In this document: in pieces, positions 51,514 to 59,136 of the stretch | How the letters are laid out: each line of letters opens with the position of its first letter | Numbering within the stretch: the first letter of the stretch is position 1 | Origin: CAYTAU01 sp964442075 | Lineage (GTDB): Bacteria > Bacteroidota > Bacteroidia > Bacteroidales > CAYTAU01 | DNA length: 64,000 bases | NCBI GenBank assembly: GCA_964442075.1 | Contig: CAYTWH010000003.1 | Span: 62,001-126,000 of the forward strand | Direction of reading: 5' to 3' | Program-made: the position numbers and the translations under genes | Notes under the pieces: model-generated | The model's input: the letters and a program-made list of their open reading frames with translations, nothing else | Told to the model about the DNA's origin: nothing | Database searches by the model: none

Positions 51514-52032
51514 TTAAAATTGTATTTTAACAATACAGGAGTCAAATAATTCTACATTATCAGATAAAATAGCTCTGAAATAAAATTTATAATATCCATC
51601 ATCATTTAAGAAATCCTGATTACTTCTAAACGAATAACTTAAAAAAAAAAGCTCTTTTTCATATTGATACTCGAAAAATCTGAACAAATTGTTATTCTTT
51701 TTTATCGTGTCATTTCCAATATAAAAATCTTGATCAGAGGAAATGAAAAACTCATCTTCAAGTATTGTATTTACATAATTTATATCACCAACTCCTCCGG
51801 GTCTTGTAACATATGGAGGATCTACTGTAAAATCAGAAACAAATGTTAATTCATATGTTAGAAACCTATTTTCAACTGAACGCGGATTATAAAGTTCACT
51901 TGGAAAAAATTCAACATCAGTAATAGTAAGGTCATAATCTTTTTTACAACTTTGAAGACAAAAAACAAATAAAAAAGACAGTATTATTCGTTTTACCCTG
52001 AAATATTTTTTTATGACAGAAAAAAAAATCAT
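51514..52032 (-). CDS. Hypothetical lipoprotein
   Basis: A basic N-terminus and hydrophobic core (RIILSFLFVFCLQSCKKDY) end in a lipobox with Cys at about residue 29; the first 12 residues may be untranslated if a later start is used. The mature part of about 140 residues is rich in Asp, Phe and Tyr with beta-type alternation and no known family. It lies downstream of the cassette B terminator and upstream of the micro-lipoprotein. Confidence 0.75.
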   Translation of the reverse strand: MIFFSVIKKYFRVKRIILSFLFVFCLQSCKKDYDLTITDVEFFPSELYNPRSVENRFLTYELTFVSDFTVDPPYVTRPGGVGDINYVNTILEDEFFISSDQDFYIGNDTIKKNNNLFRFFEYQYEKELFFLSYSFRSNQDFLNDDGYYKFYFRAILSDNVELFDSCIVKIQF

Positions 52033-52071
52033 TAATTACATTTTCTCCAATTCTCAATTAACAAAAATAAT

Positions 52072-52102
52072 AAAAAAAAGGGGGAAACTCCCCTTTAATT
52101 TT
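52072..52102 (-). terminator. Hairpin terminator of cassette B (T1 family)
   Basis: On the minus strand AAAATTAAAGGGGAGTTTCC and a C/T-rich arm ending in T8. It differs from T1 in A and C by compensating changes (GGGGAG/CTCCCC instead of GGAGA/TCTCC), with the same AAAATTAAA lead. Confidence 0.8.
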
Positions 52103-52121
52103 AAATTTTAGGCATTTTTTA

Positions 52122-52724
52122 CTAAACCTTAATAGTAACAACATCGCTTTGTTGTCCTACTTCTGTATCGCCAATTATATAGTATGCAAAATACTGTGTG
52201 CCGTTTACCATAGGCTCGTTATCTACATAGGGGCTGTGTGTATCGGTTGCCAGATATGTAAAATCTTGCTCAATGGGGCGTTTGCGGTAAATGTTTACTC
52301 CGTTAAAATAGCTGTCTAAACCAAAACTAAATTCCCATCCGTGTGGTACTTTTTGTGCATCTAATACTGGTTTTGCTTTGTCAATATCAATTTGTCTTTC
52401 TGCACCAATAATATCAAATTCTTTTCCTACTTCTTCGGTATAGTCGGAGCTTGCTTTTATAAGCTGTGCCATACTTCTGCAACAATCTACAAGTTTTTTA
52501 CGGTCGGTCTGTGTTTTTTTAACTTGTGTGCGTTTTTGGTCAACTAATTTTTTTTCTGCTTTAAGGTCGGCAGAGTAAATTGTAAGAAAAGCCAGCAAAT
52601 TTTTAAGCTCTTCTTCATTAATGCCATAATGATTAACTTTTTCGCTGGCTGCTTCATGAAATTCTTCAGACCAGTTTTCTACTTCGTACTTGTCTCTTGG
52701 CATATAGTCGCTTCTTCTTCCCAT
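52122..52724 (-). CDS. Cassette B small protein, paralogue of the cassette A protein
   Basis: A 200-residue soluble protein. SDYMP at residues 5-9, Lys12, Glu14, Trp18, Phe22, Glu24, Ala26 and NHYGINEEE at 31-39 are collinear with the protein at 8571-9191, followed by a helical charged stretch (about 50-85). The C-terminal half (about 110-200) has HGWEFSFGLDSYFNGVNIYRKR and DTHSPYVDNEP, an FN3-like sandwich shared with cassette A (DTRSPYEDE). A 21-bp array lies 52 bp upstream and a T1 hairpin follows. Function is unknown. The two paralogues are clearly diverged, so the shared layout is old. Confidence 0.85.
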   Translation of the reverse strand: MGRRSDYMPRDKYEVENWSEEFHEAASEKVNHYGINEEELKNLLAFLTIYSADLKAEKKLVDQKRTQVKKTQTDRKKLVDCCRSMAQLIKASSDYTEEVGKEFDIIGAERQIDIDKAKPVLDAQKVPHGWEFSFGLDSYFNGVNIYRKRPIEQDFTYLATDTHSPYVDNEPMVNGTQYFAYYIIGDTEVGQQSDVVTIKV

Positions 52725-52775
52725 AATGTTTTAGTTTTAAAAGTTAATATTTATAATAATTTGTAAATTTTAAAC

Positions 52776-52985
52776 ATATTTTGTGCCTATTGGTAAGCAA
52801 TAAGCAGGTATTGACAAGCAATAGGCGTGTATTGGTAACCGGTAGGCATGTATTGCTAAGCAATAGGCGTGTATTGGTGACCAATACACATGTATTGATA
52901 ACCGATAGGCGCGTATTGGTGACCGATACGTGCGTATTAATGACCGATACGCACCAATTAATGAGTAATTGGCATATATTTCTGT
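52776..52985 (-). repeat. 21-bp tandem array of cassette B (about 10 units)
   Basis: Units begin at 52776, 52797, 52818 and every 21 bp to 52965. In gene direction the consensus is near TCACCAATACGCGCCTATCG plus G. In most units CCAATA and TATYGG form a hairpin-capable inverted repeat. The AATACG core is also part of the cassette A unit (TCAATACG). Outer units are the most diverged. No spacers are present. Confidence 0.88.
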
Positions 52986-53016
52986 ATTTTTTTTGTAAAA
53001 AGCTATTAAGCAGGTG

Positions 53017-53037
53017 ATATATATATATATATATATA
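53017..53037. repeat. AT dinucleotide microsatellite
   Basis: Ten and a half AT units (21 bases) between the cassette B array and the orphaned end of rsmI. Slippage here could change the distance to the array. Confidence 0.8.
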
Positions 53038-53139
53038 CGCTGGCAAGAGTTTGCAGAGTATATATGTTTTTGTGCTGTTGCATATTTGTTTTAAAGATGT
53101 AAATATAATAAAAATAATTTAATCTGCAAACTTGTGGCT

Positions 53140-53265
53140 TTATTTTTTTTGTCTTTCTTTCTTCAAGCTATTCCCTTCAACAACAACAACAATTTCGCCC
53201 TTAATTACACTTTTGTTTTTGTAGTATTCAATTATTTCGGGCAGAGTGCCTCTTGTAGTTTCTTC
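53140..53265 (-). pseudogene. Orphaned 3' end of rsmI
   Basis: In the same frame as rsmI and directly after its in-frame stop (53266-53268), the minus strand encodes EETTRGTLPEIIEYYKNKSV and IKGEIVVVVEGNSLKKE, then a natural stop at 53140-53142. This is the normal RsmI C-terminus. Only one codon separates it from the intact part, so the decay is very recent, or the stop is read through or is a sequencing error. Confidence 0.8.
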
Positions 53266-53853
53266 TTAAATTTTGGTTAGCTCGCGAGAAACCGATGCTC
53301 TGCGTTTACTGCCAAAATATTCTGTAAATTCTTCAAGTGTTTTTATTAGTTTGTATGGCGATACGTAAAATATTATAGTGCGGGTTTCTTCTGCTAATAT
53401 TGTTAAGCGTTTTTTTCTGCCTTTTTTTTGTGGTAAAAAACCTTCAAAACAAAATTTGTCGTTTGGCAAACCCGATGCCACAAGTGCCGGAATAAAAGCA
53501 ACTGCACCGGGCAAACATTCAACTTCAACACCTTGTTCTATACAATTTCTAACAAGCAAATATCCTGGGTCGGATATTGAAGGAGTTCCTGCATCGGAAA
53601 CTAAAGCAAGGCTTTGTCCGTCTTTTATAATTTTTGTAAAGTGATCTACAGATTTGTGTTCGTTAAATTTATGATGCGAAAAAGTTTTATTCTTAATATC
53701 GTAATGTTTTAATAATATTGAGGTTTTGCGGGTATCTTCGGCAAGAATAATGTCAACCTGTTTTAAAATTTTTATAGCACGAAATGTAATATCTTCCAAA
53801 TTGCCAATTGGTGTTGGTACTATGTATAGCTTGTTGGTGTTGTTATTTTTCAT
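53266..53853 (-). CDS. rsmI: 16S rRNA (cytidine1402-2'-O)-methyltransferase, interrupted by an in-frame stop
   Basis: Uses S-adenosylmethionine to methylate the 2'-OH of C1402 in 16S rRNA. It has LYIVPTPIGNLEDITFRA at the start, DIILAEDTRKTSILLKHY, ALVSDAGTPSISDPGYLLV and CLPGAVAFIPALVASGLP, the tetrapyrrole-methylase fold. At ISRELTKI-type position (here VSRELTKI) a TAA ends the frame after 195 residues; family members go on with a Tyr or similar codon and EET(V/T)RGTL. The missing 41 residues are still encoded in frame. A single TAT or TAC to TAA change explains it. Whether a 195-residue form works is doubtful. Confidence 0.88.
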   Translation of the reverse strand: MKNNNTNKLYIVPTPIGNLEDITFRAIKILKQVDIILAEDTRKTSILLKHYDIKNKTFSHHKFNEHKSVDHFTKIIKDGQSLALVSDAGTPSISDPGYLLVRNCIEQGVEVECLPGAVAFIPALVASGLPNDKFCFEGFLPQKKGRKKRLTILAEETRTIIFYVSPYKLIKTLEEFTEYFGSKRRASVSRELTKI

Positions 53854-53874
53854 GTGTTTATGTTTTTATTAGTC

Positions 53875-53953
53875 CGTCATTGCGAACGAGGAACGAGTGT
53901 GGCAATCTCTTCGATATTAGCAGATTGCTTCGTCATACTTCCTCGCAATGACG
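53875..53953. repeat. Palindromic CGTCATTGCGA...TCGCAATGACG element
   Basis: The ends CGTCATTGCGA and TCGCAATGACG are exact inverse copies, and the interior (GGCAATCTCTTCG, then CAGATTGCTTCG) continues as an imperfect hairpin of about 79 bp. This matches a widely seen class of dispersed palindromic repeats. It lies between rsmI and the amidase gene. Confidence 0.8.
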
Positions 53954-54007
53954 TTCATTTTTCGAATTTATTTTCTTAACTTAATGACACTACTTTAAAA
54001 GACGGGG

Positions 54008-56887
54008 CTACTGATTTTTCCGAATCTTCTGCACTAACTTTGTGCTAACATTACTATCGGCAACTATTTTTATTAAATAAGTACCATTGCTTAAATTATT
54101 AAAGAAATTTTTAAACGATATAATTTCTCTATTGTTTACATTTTCAAGTTTAGTTTCAAACAATTTTCTGCCATAAATATCACAAATTTCAACTCTAACA
54201 TCTTTAATGTTTTTATAAAATTTCATATCAATATTTTCGCTAAACGGATTAGGAAAAATATTACAGATATTATCAGATACATCATTAATATTAATATCGG
54301 TAGAATTAACAACATGAATATAGTTGTTTAAAATTAAAGTATCATCACTTTGCGTGATACTCTGGGCTATCAGGCTCACTGTGTAATACCCTACAGTATC
54401 GTATACATGCCACGGATTTTGGTCGGTTGATGTAGTGCCATCACCAAAGTTCCATAAATAACCATTGGCACCAACAGATGTATTAATAAAAATTGCAGAG
54501 CTATTTGGCATTACAAGCAAAGTATCGAAAGCATAGAAACTTGCAATAGGCGCATTTGTATAATTTTCCAGTAAAAGCTGACCGTTAGAAGTATCGGGAA
54601 TGCTGTATAATCCTGCTCCGTTTATCGATTTCACAGTAAAATAATATGTGTCATTATAATTTAATGATAAGCCTGTACGGGTAATAATTGTGTTTAATCC
54701 GTTATTTGTCCAGTCAATAATGTTATTGCTGCCGGGAGTATCGCCAATACAATACCAGTATGCAACAATATCGGAATTTGGGTCGGCAGAACTTGTCCAG
54801 TTTGCCGATAATTGAGTGTTATTGTATGTGGTATCAATATCAGCACTTATGCCATCATTTACTGCAACTATTGAAGGAGGTGTCCAGTCGATATTTGCAT
54901 TTACACCTTCAAGAGCCGACCATTTATTATTACTATCAATAATAATTGATTTTATTCTACACGATGGAGTACCCGGGTTTGTATTCTCATATCTAACTTC
55001 ATTTGATGCTCCAATTGTAACAGTTTCAGAACTTGCACGATTTTTATATACTTTAAAATCGTTATATAAAACATTGCAATTACCTGTTCGCAGCGATATT
55101 GAATTTCCTGTTGTAAATGGAGCCGGGTCTGTCCACGAAGAAACCAAAATATCGTTTTGATATGCTTTTATTTCGCCAGTATTTGTATTTAAAATTATTT
55201 TATAATCGTACCATGTGTCTATATCAACATTGCAGTAATCATTAGTGTAAAGTGTAATGTTGTCGTTCTCTGCTTTATATATCTGACATTCGTTTTGATC
55301 AACTCTAAAATACACCATATAAGAATTATTTCTTTGTGTCATAATGGGGTCATCGCAAAAGAAATGAAAACCTGCCCGTTTGTTTGTGCCGCTTCCGCTT
55401 ATATTCATACCAAAATGATACATGTAAATATTTCCCGATGTTTGCACAACAGGAATATGTAAATTTGTATTACTGGAATCTTCATTTGTTTGATTAAGAT
55501 AAGTGTTGTTTATGCTCCAGTCTCCCGAAGTATTTGTCCAATTGGGATGAATATTATTATCAAAATTATCGTTAAAAAACCCATAATCGCTGTTTGCACG
55601 CCATTCTATACCATCAAAATCAAGTATTTGATAAAATGCAATATCTAATCCTGCATCGGCTGTATCTAAAAAATTTGAAGTAAAATCATTTGTTTGCCAG
55701 TTTCCTGAAACATTAACATAGGTTACAGGTGTAGTTAAACAGGCATCAATTACTGCTTTAGTTTCAGTTTGCATAGTTGGTAAAAGCGAATACATAACAA
55801 CTCCCGGGCAGGCTGTTCCTCCAACATTTACATCTTTATGTCCGCAAATTCTGTTTCTAACTTCAGTACCTCCGCTTTGCAGAGTTATTGGAGCAGATGT
55901 AGTTGGGTCATATCCTCTGGTATCAAACCACCAACCTAAAAATTCATAAAGTTTAGTTAACTGTGGTGTGGTTGGTGTTGTTACATCGGCGTTGCCCAAA
56001 AAATTCATCCCTATTGATTCATTATTAGAAGCACCTGCATGAGCTCCCCTAACATCTCGTCCTTCAATATCATCATTTTTTCTGCCTTGATAAATATTTC
56101 CGTATTTATCAATCAAATAGTTGTAGCCAATATCAGACCATCCAAGAGAATTTACATGATAATTCCAATAAGAACGCACTACTGCTGCTCCATCGGTATA
56201 AGTATCGGGCGAAGCACCATGATGCATAACAACATGAGTAGGATAAATTGTTGTTGGCGTATAGCTTTGCGTTCCATACCAAGGTTCTAACCAAACAGAA
56301 CGTGGAATTACATAAGGTAAAGCAGGACATCCATTTAATTTTGCACCTTTTTCAATTAAACCGTAATCAGCAGAACTAACAATATTCATAACATCAATTC
56401 TTAATTTATTGATATTTATATTTTCAGGTACAGATATTAAAATTTCAATTTCGTTGTATGCGTTTGCATCGGGCGTAAACATTAAATCGCTCCAATATAA
56501 ATTTGGACTATTTTCAAGTGGTAATGTTTCAAAATCTGCTGAATACCATTCAGACCATTTAGTATTACCGGGTTTTTTAAGCCGATATTCAATCTGTAAA
56601 TCAATACATTTAATATCGTTTCTTAAAATATCAATTCCTGCTCCAAAACAAGTAAATTCTACAGGTGTAATAAATGAAAGCTTATATTTACCATTATTGT
56701 TTTTACTTAGTGTATTTTCCCAAATAATAATTGCCGACTGACATTTTCGTTTTTCAATATCATTAGAAATTTTTGTAGGTTGTGTTGAATATTTTTCTTT
56801 TGAAAAATCAAAATCTGTTTGACCTGACAGTTTCCCAAAAAATAAACTTATTAGAAAGAGCAATAATAAATGTTTTAATTTAATCAT
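54008..56887 (-). CDS. T9SS-exported N-acetylmuramoyl-L-alanine amidase (PGRP) with PKD
   Basis: A signal peptide (residues 1-22) and an N-terminal beta domain lead to an amidase_2/PGRP domain (about 205-375). It shows THVVMHHGASPDTY with the first zinc His, GWSDIGYNYLIDKYGNIYQGR, GAHAGASNNESIGMNFLG and ICGHKDVNVGGTACPG with the second His and Cys. A LamG/laminin-like domain follows (about 430-620), then an FN3-like region, a PKD domain (YLWNFGDGTTSTDQNPWHVYD, about 805-860) and a T9SS type A sorting domain (FPNPFSENI to GTYLIKIVADS). It should cut peptidoglycan peptides from outside the cell, possibly other bacteria's wall. The -33/-7 promoter (56940-56911) is one of the best in the window. 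Confidence 0.93.
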   Translation of the reverse strand: MIKLKHLLLLFLISLFFGKLSGQTDFDFSKEKYSTQPTKISNDIEKRKCQSAIIIWENTLSKNNNGKYKLSFITPVEFTCFGAGIDILRNDIKCIDLQIEYRLKKPGNTKWSEWYSADFETLPLENSPNLYWSDLMFTPDANAYNEIEILISVPENININKLRIDVMNIVSSADYGLIEKGAKLNGCPALPYVIPRSVWLEPWYGTQSYTPTTIYPTHVVMHHGASPDTYTDGAAVVRSYWNYHVNSLGWSDIGYNYLIDKYGNIYQGRKNDDIEGRDVRGAHAGASNNESIGMNFLGNADVTTPTTPQLTKLYEFLGWWFDTRGYDPTTSAPITLQSGGTEVRNRICGHKDVNVGGTACPGVVMYSLLPTMQTETKAVIDACLTTPVTYVNVSGNWQTNDFTSNFLDTADAGLDIAFYQILDFDGIEWRANSDYGFFNDNFDNNIHPNWTNTSGDWSINNTYLNQTNEDSSNTNLHIPVVQTSGNIYMYHFGMNISGSGTNKRAGFHFFCDDPIMTQRNNSYMVYFRVDQNECQIYKAENDNITLYTNDYCNVDIDTWYDYKIILNTNTGEIKAYQNDILVSSWTDPAPFTTGNSISLRTGNCNVLYNDFKVYKNRASSETVTIGASNEVRYENTNPGTPSCRIKSIIIDSNNKWSALEGVNANIDWTPPSIVAVNDGISADIDTTYNNTQLSANWTSSADPNSDIVAYWYCIGDTPGSNNIIDWTNNGLNTIITRTGLSLNYNDTYYFTVKSINGAGLYSIPDTSNGQLLLENYTNAPIASFYAFDTLLVMPNSSAIFINTSVGANGYLWNFGDGTTSTDQNPWHVYDTVGYYTVSLIAQSITQSDDTLILNNYIHVVNSTDININDVSDNICNIFPNPFSENIDMKFYKNIKDVRVEICDIYGRKLFETKLENVNNREIISFKNFFNNLSNGTYLIKIVADSNVSTKLVQKIRKNQ

Positions 56888-56910
56888 TTTATGTGTTTTT
56901 TATATTCACA

Positions 56911-56940
56911 CAAAATTACAGAAAAAAGCCATTAAACAAA
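56911..56940 (-). promoter_or_regulatory. Full -33/-7 promoter of the amidase gene
   Basis: On the minus strand TTTG (56940-56937), 18 bases, then TAATTTTG (56918-56911). This fits the Bacteroidota TTTG / TAnnTTTG pattern and lies 24 nt before the ATG. Confidence 0.65.
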
Positions 56941-57000
56941 AATTGACCTGTTTGTTAAATACACAGGTCAATTTTTTAAAATGATTATGATGTTTGTGGG

Positions 57001-58503
57001 TTATCTGCTTAAATGAAAGAAATTTTTATATTGACATTGTTTTCCGCTTTTATCAATACCTTGAATAATATAATAATATACACCCGGTGTTGCATAGCCT
57101 CCATCAACAAGTTTTCCATCCCATCCTTTTTCAGAATCGTTCCATTCAAATAAAATTTGACCTGAACTATTTATAATATAGCCTTTAAAGTCATCTAACA
57201 TTTTTGCTTTTGTAATAAAAACATCGTTAAGCCCATCACCGTTTGGAGTAAAAATATTTGCAGCTTTAAATTCTTCATCTTCTATTTTTATGTCCTCTGT
57301 TTCTGCTGAATCAACACAGCCCGGTATACTCGAAACAACTAATTTAACAGAAAAAGAACCATGTGAAGTATAAATTTTTTCAGGGTTTTCATCTATTGAT
57401 GAGGTTCCGTCACCAAAATACCATTTAAAAATTACATCATTATTTTCATTATTATTTTCTCCATCAATTTTTGATGTATTTGAAAAATATATTGGCACAT
57501 CAATATTTAAAGAAAGTTCCTGATGGTAAAACCCTGCTGTTACAATACCACTGTCATTTACTGTTACAGAAACATTTTCTTCGCATTGCTGTTCGTCAAC
57601 AATTTTCACATTATAAATTCCTGAAATTAGATTATAACGATACGATTCTGATGCTTCAGTTTCATCTTGCCAAAAATACCTATAAGTTCCACTTCCTTGA
57701 GGAAAAAGTTCAATTATCCCATTGTTATTTTTACAGGTTGCAGCAATTACATGATAATTTAATTGCATATCTTTCGATTCTCTAAATTCAATAACAACAG
57801 TATCATTATCTGAATACTCTTCATTATTTTCTGTCCATATAAATTGATATTTGCCATAAGTTTTAACTTGTACTATAGAAATTGGATTTTTACAATTTGT
57901 AAAAATTGTATTTTCATTATCATTTGCTTTCCATGTTCCTGAACTTTTCTTATTGCTTAAAATTGCATGCAGATTACATTGTAAACCACATAATGTTATA
58001 TCACTTCCTGCATTTGCTTTAGTAGAATTAAGAACATTGTTAGTGCTTGATTTTTCATCACTTGTTTCAATATTTGTTTTTATTTCAGAAATTTCAGTTT
58101 GAGCATCTACAATATTATATGAAATTTTATTTAAATCTTCTGTAACAATTGTTTCATTCGCAATTATCTCATTGTTTATCTCTTGAGAATTATCATCAGA
58201 TGATAAATGATTAATATTATTAGCTAGTAGTAAATTGTTGTTAGTATCATTTTTTATAATGCCATTATTATTTGAATTGACAAGTGTAAATGCAACAATT
58301 CCGCTAATAATTACAACAGCAACAGCAGATAATATCCATTTGTTATTATTAAAGAAATTATTTAAACCGCTATTACCCGGATTATCTTTAAATGTTTGTT
58401 TTAAATTATGAAATATATTTTCCGGTGGTACGACTTCATAATTTTGAAATCTATTTTTTATGATTTCATCGAAATTTTGTTTAGATAACTTTTTCATATT
58501 CAT
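57001..58503 (-). CDS. Anti-sigma-like membrane protein with PKD and gliding-motility (T9SS type B) domain
   Basis: The first 50 residues (LSKQNFDEIIKNRFQNYEVV) resemble the cytoplasmic part of an anti-sigma factor. One membrane helix follows (WILSAVAVVIISGIVAFTLV, about 53-72), with no signal peptide cleavage site. The outside part holds an Asn-rich linker, a beta region, a PKD domain (VIFKWYFGDGTSSIDENPEK, about 350-390) and a gliding-motility-associated C-terminal domain (ANIFTPNGDGLNDVFITKAK to the end). It overlaps the upstream sigma gene by 23 nt. An anti-sigma role is inferred from gene order. A type-B sorting domain on a protein that also has a retained membrane helix is unusual. Confidence 0.82.
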   Translation of the reverse strand: MNMKKLSKQNFDEIIKNRFQNYEVVPPENIFHNLKQTFKDNPGNSGLNNFFNNNKWILSAVAVVIISGIVAFTLVNSNNNGIIKNDTNNNLLLANNINHLSSDDNSQEINNEIIANETIVTEDLNKISYNIVDAQTEISEIKTNIETSDEKSSTNNVLNSTKANAGSDITLCGLQCNLHAILSNKKSSGTWKANDNENTIFTNCKNPISIVQVKTYGKYQFIWTENNEEYSDNDTVVIEFRESKDMQLNYHVIAATCKNNNGIIELFPQGSGTYRYFWQDETEASESYRYNLISGIYNVKIVDEQQCEENVSVTVNDSGIVTAGFYHQELSLNIDVPIYFSNTSKIDGENNNENNDVIFKWYFGDGTSSIDENPEKIYTSHGSFSVKLVVSSIPGCVDSAETEDIKIEDEEFKAANIFTPNGDGLNDVFITKAKMLDDFKGYIINSSGQILFEWNDSEKGWDGKLVDGGYATPGVYYYIIQGIDKSGKQCQYKNFFHLSR

Positions 58504-59026
58504 CCTCCTTTAATTTGGCCATCAATGTTCTTCTGGCTTTTAATAGTTGAGATTTTGAAGTGCTTTCAGAAATGTTTAACATTTCTGCAATTTCAGTATG
58601 CTTATAACCTTCAACAACATGCATATTAAAGATTACACGATAACCATCCGGCATTTGTTGAATATGTTCGAGTAATTCCTGAGTTGACATATACGAAACG
58701 CCATTCTCATAGTCATTCTCTTTTGTAAATAATTCGTTTAATTCAACAATAAAGCTACTTGCACTTTTCTTACGATAATAATTAATCGCAGTAGTCACCA
58801 TAAGCCTTCTCATCCAACCATTTAAAGAACCTTCAGCCCTATAATCTTTCATTTTTTCCATTACACGAATAAATCCTTCGTGTAACAAATCTTCAGCATC
58901 ATGAAAATTTCTTGCATAACGCAAGCAAACACCAAACATATTAGCCGAAAATCTATTATAAAGCTCCTCAAAAGCAATGCTGCTGTTTTTGAGACACTTA
59001 TCAATAAGTTGTTTATCGTCTAACAT
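58481..59026 (-). CDS. ECF-type RNA polymerase sigma factor
   Basis: Region 2 is at about residues 20-85 (NRFSANMFGVCLRYARNFHDAEDLLHEGFIRVMEKM in parts, and LNGWMRRLMVTTAINYYRKK). Region 4 is at about 120-175 (MPDGYRVIFNMHVVEGYKHTEIAEML, then SESTSKSQLLKARRTLM). At 181 residues it is an ordinary ECF sigma factor. It overlaps the anti-sigma-like gene by 23 nt, which points to coupled translation and stoichiometric control. Confidence 0.94.
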   Translation of the reverse strand: MLDDKQLIDKCLKNSSIAFEELYNRFSANMFGVCLRYARNFHDAEDLLHEGFIRVMEKMKDYRAEGSLNGWMRRLMVTTAINYYRKKSASSFIVELNELFTKENDYENGVSYMSTQELLEHIQQMPDGYRVIFNMHVVEGYKHTEIAEMLNISESTSKSQLLKARRTLMAKLKEDEYEKVI

Positions 59027-59136
59027 ATTTTAATCTGTTTGTTATCTATACGACAATATTTTTAGGTAAAACGTTGCCTGTGGTTTGAAAAAAAATTGTT
59101 TTTTTTATTTAATATCCAGTAAATATACAAAATAAA

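Noticed and set aside
52744..53046. Open frames across array B in both directions
   Set aside because: Same reason: 21-bp periodicity keeps several frames open at once, and the frames begin or end in non-coding flanks.
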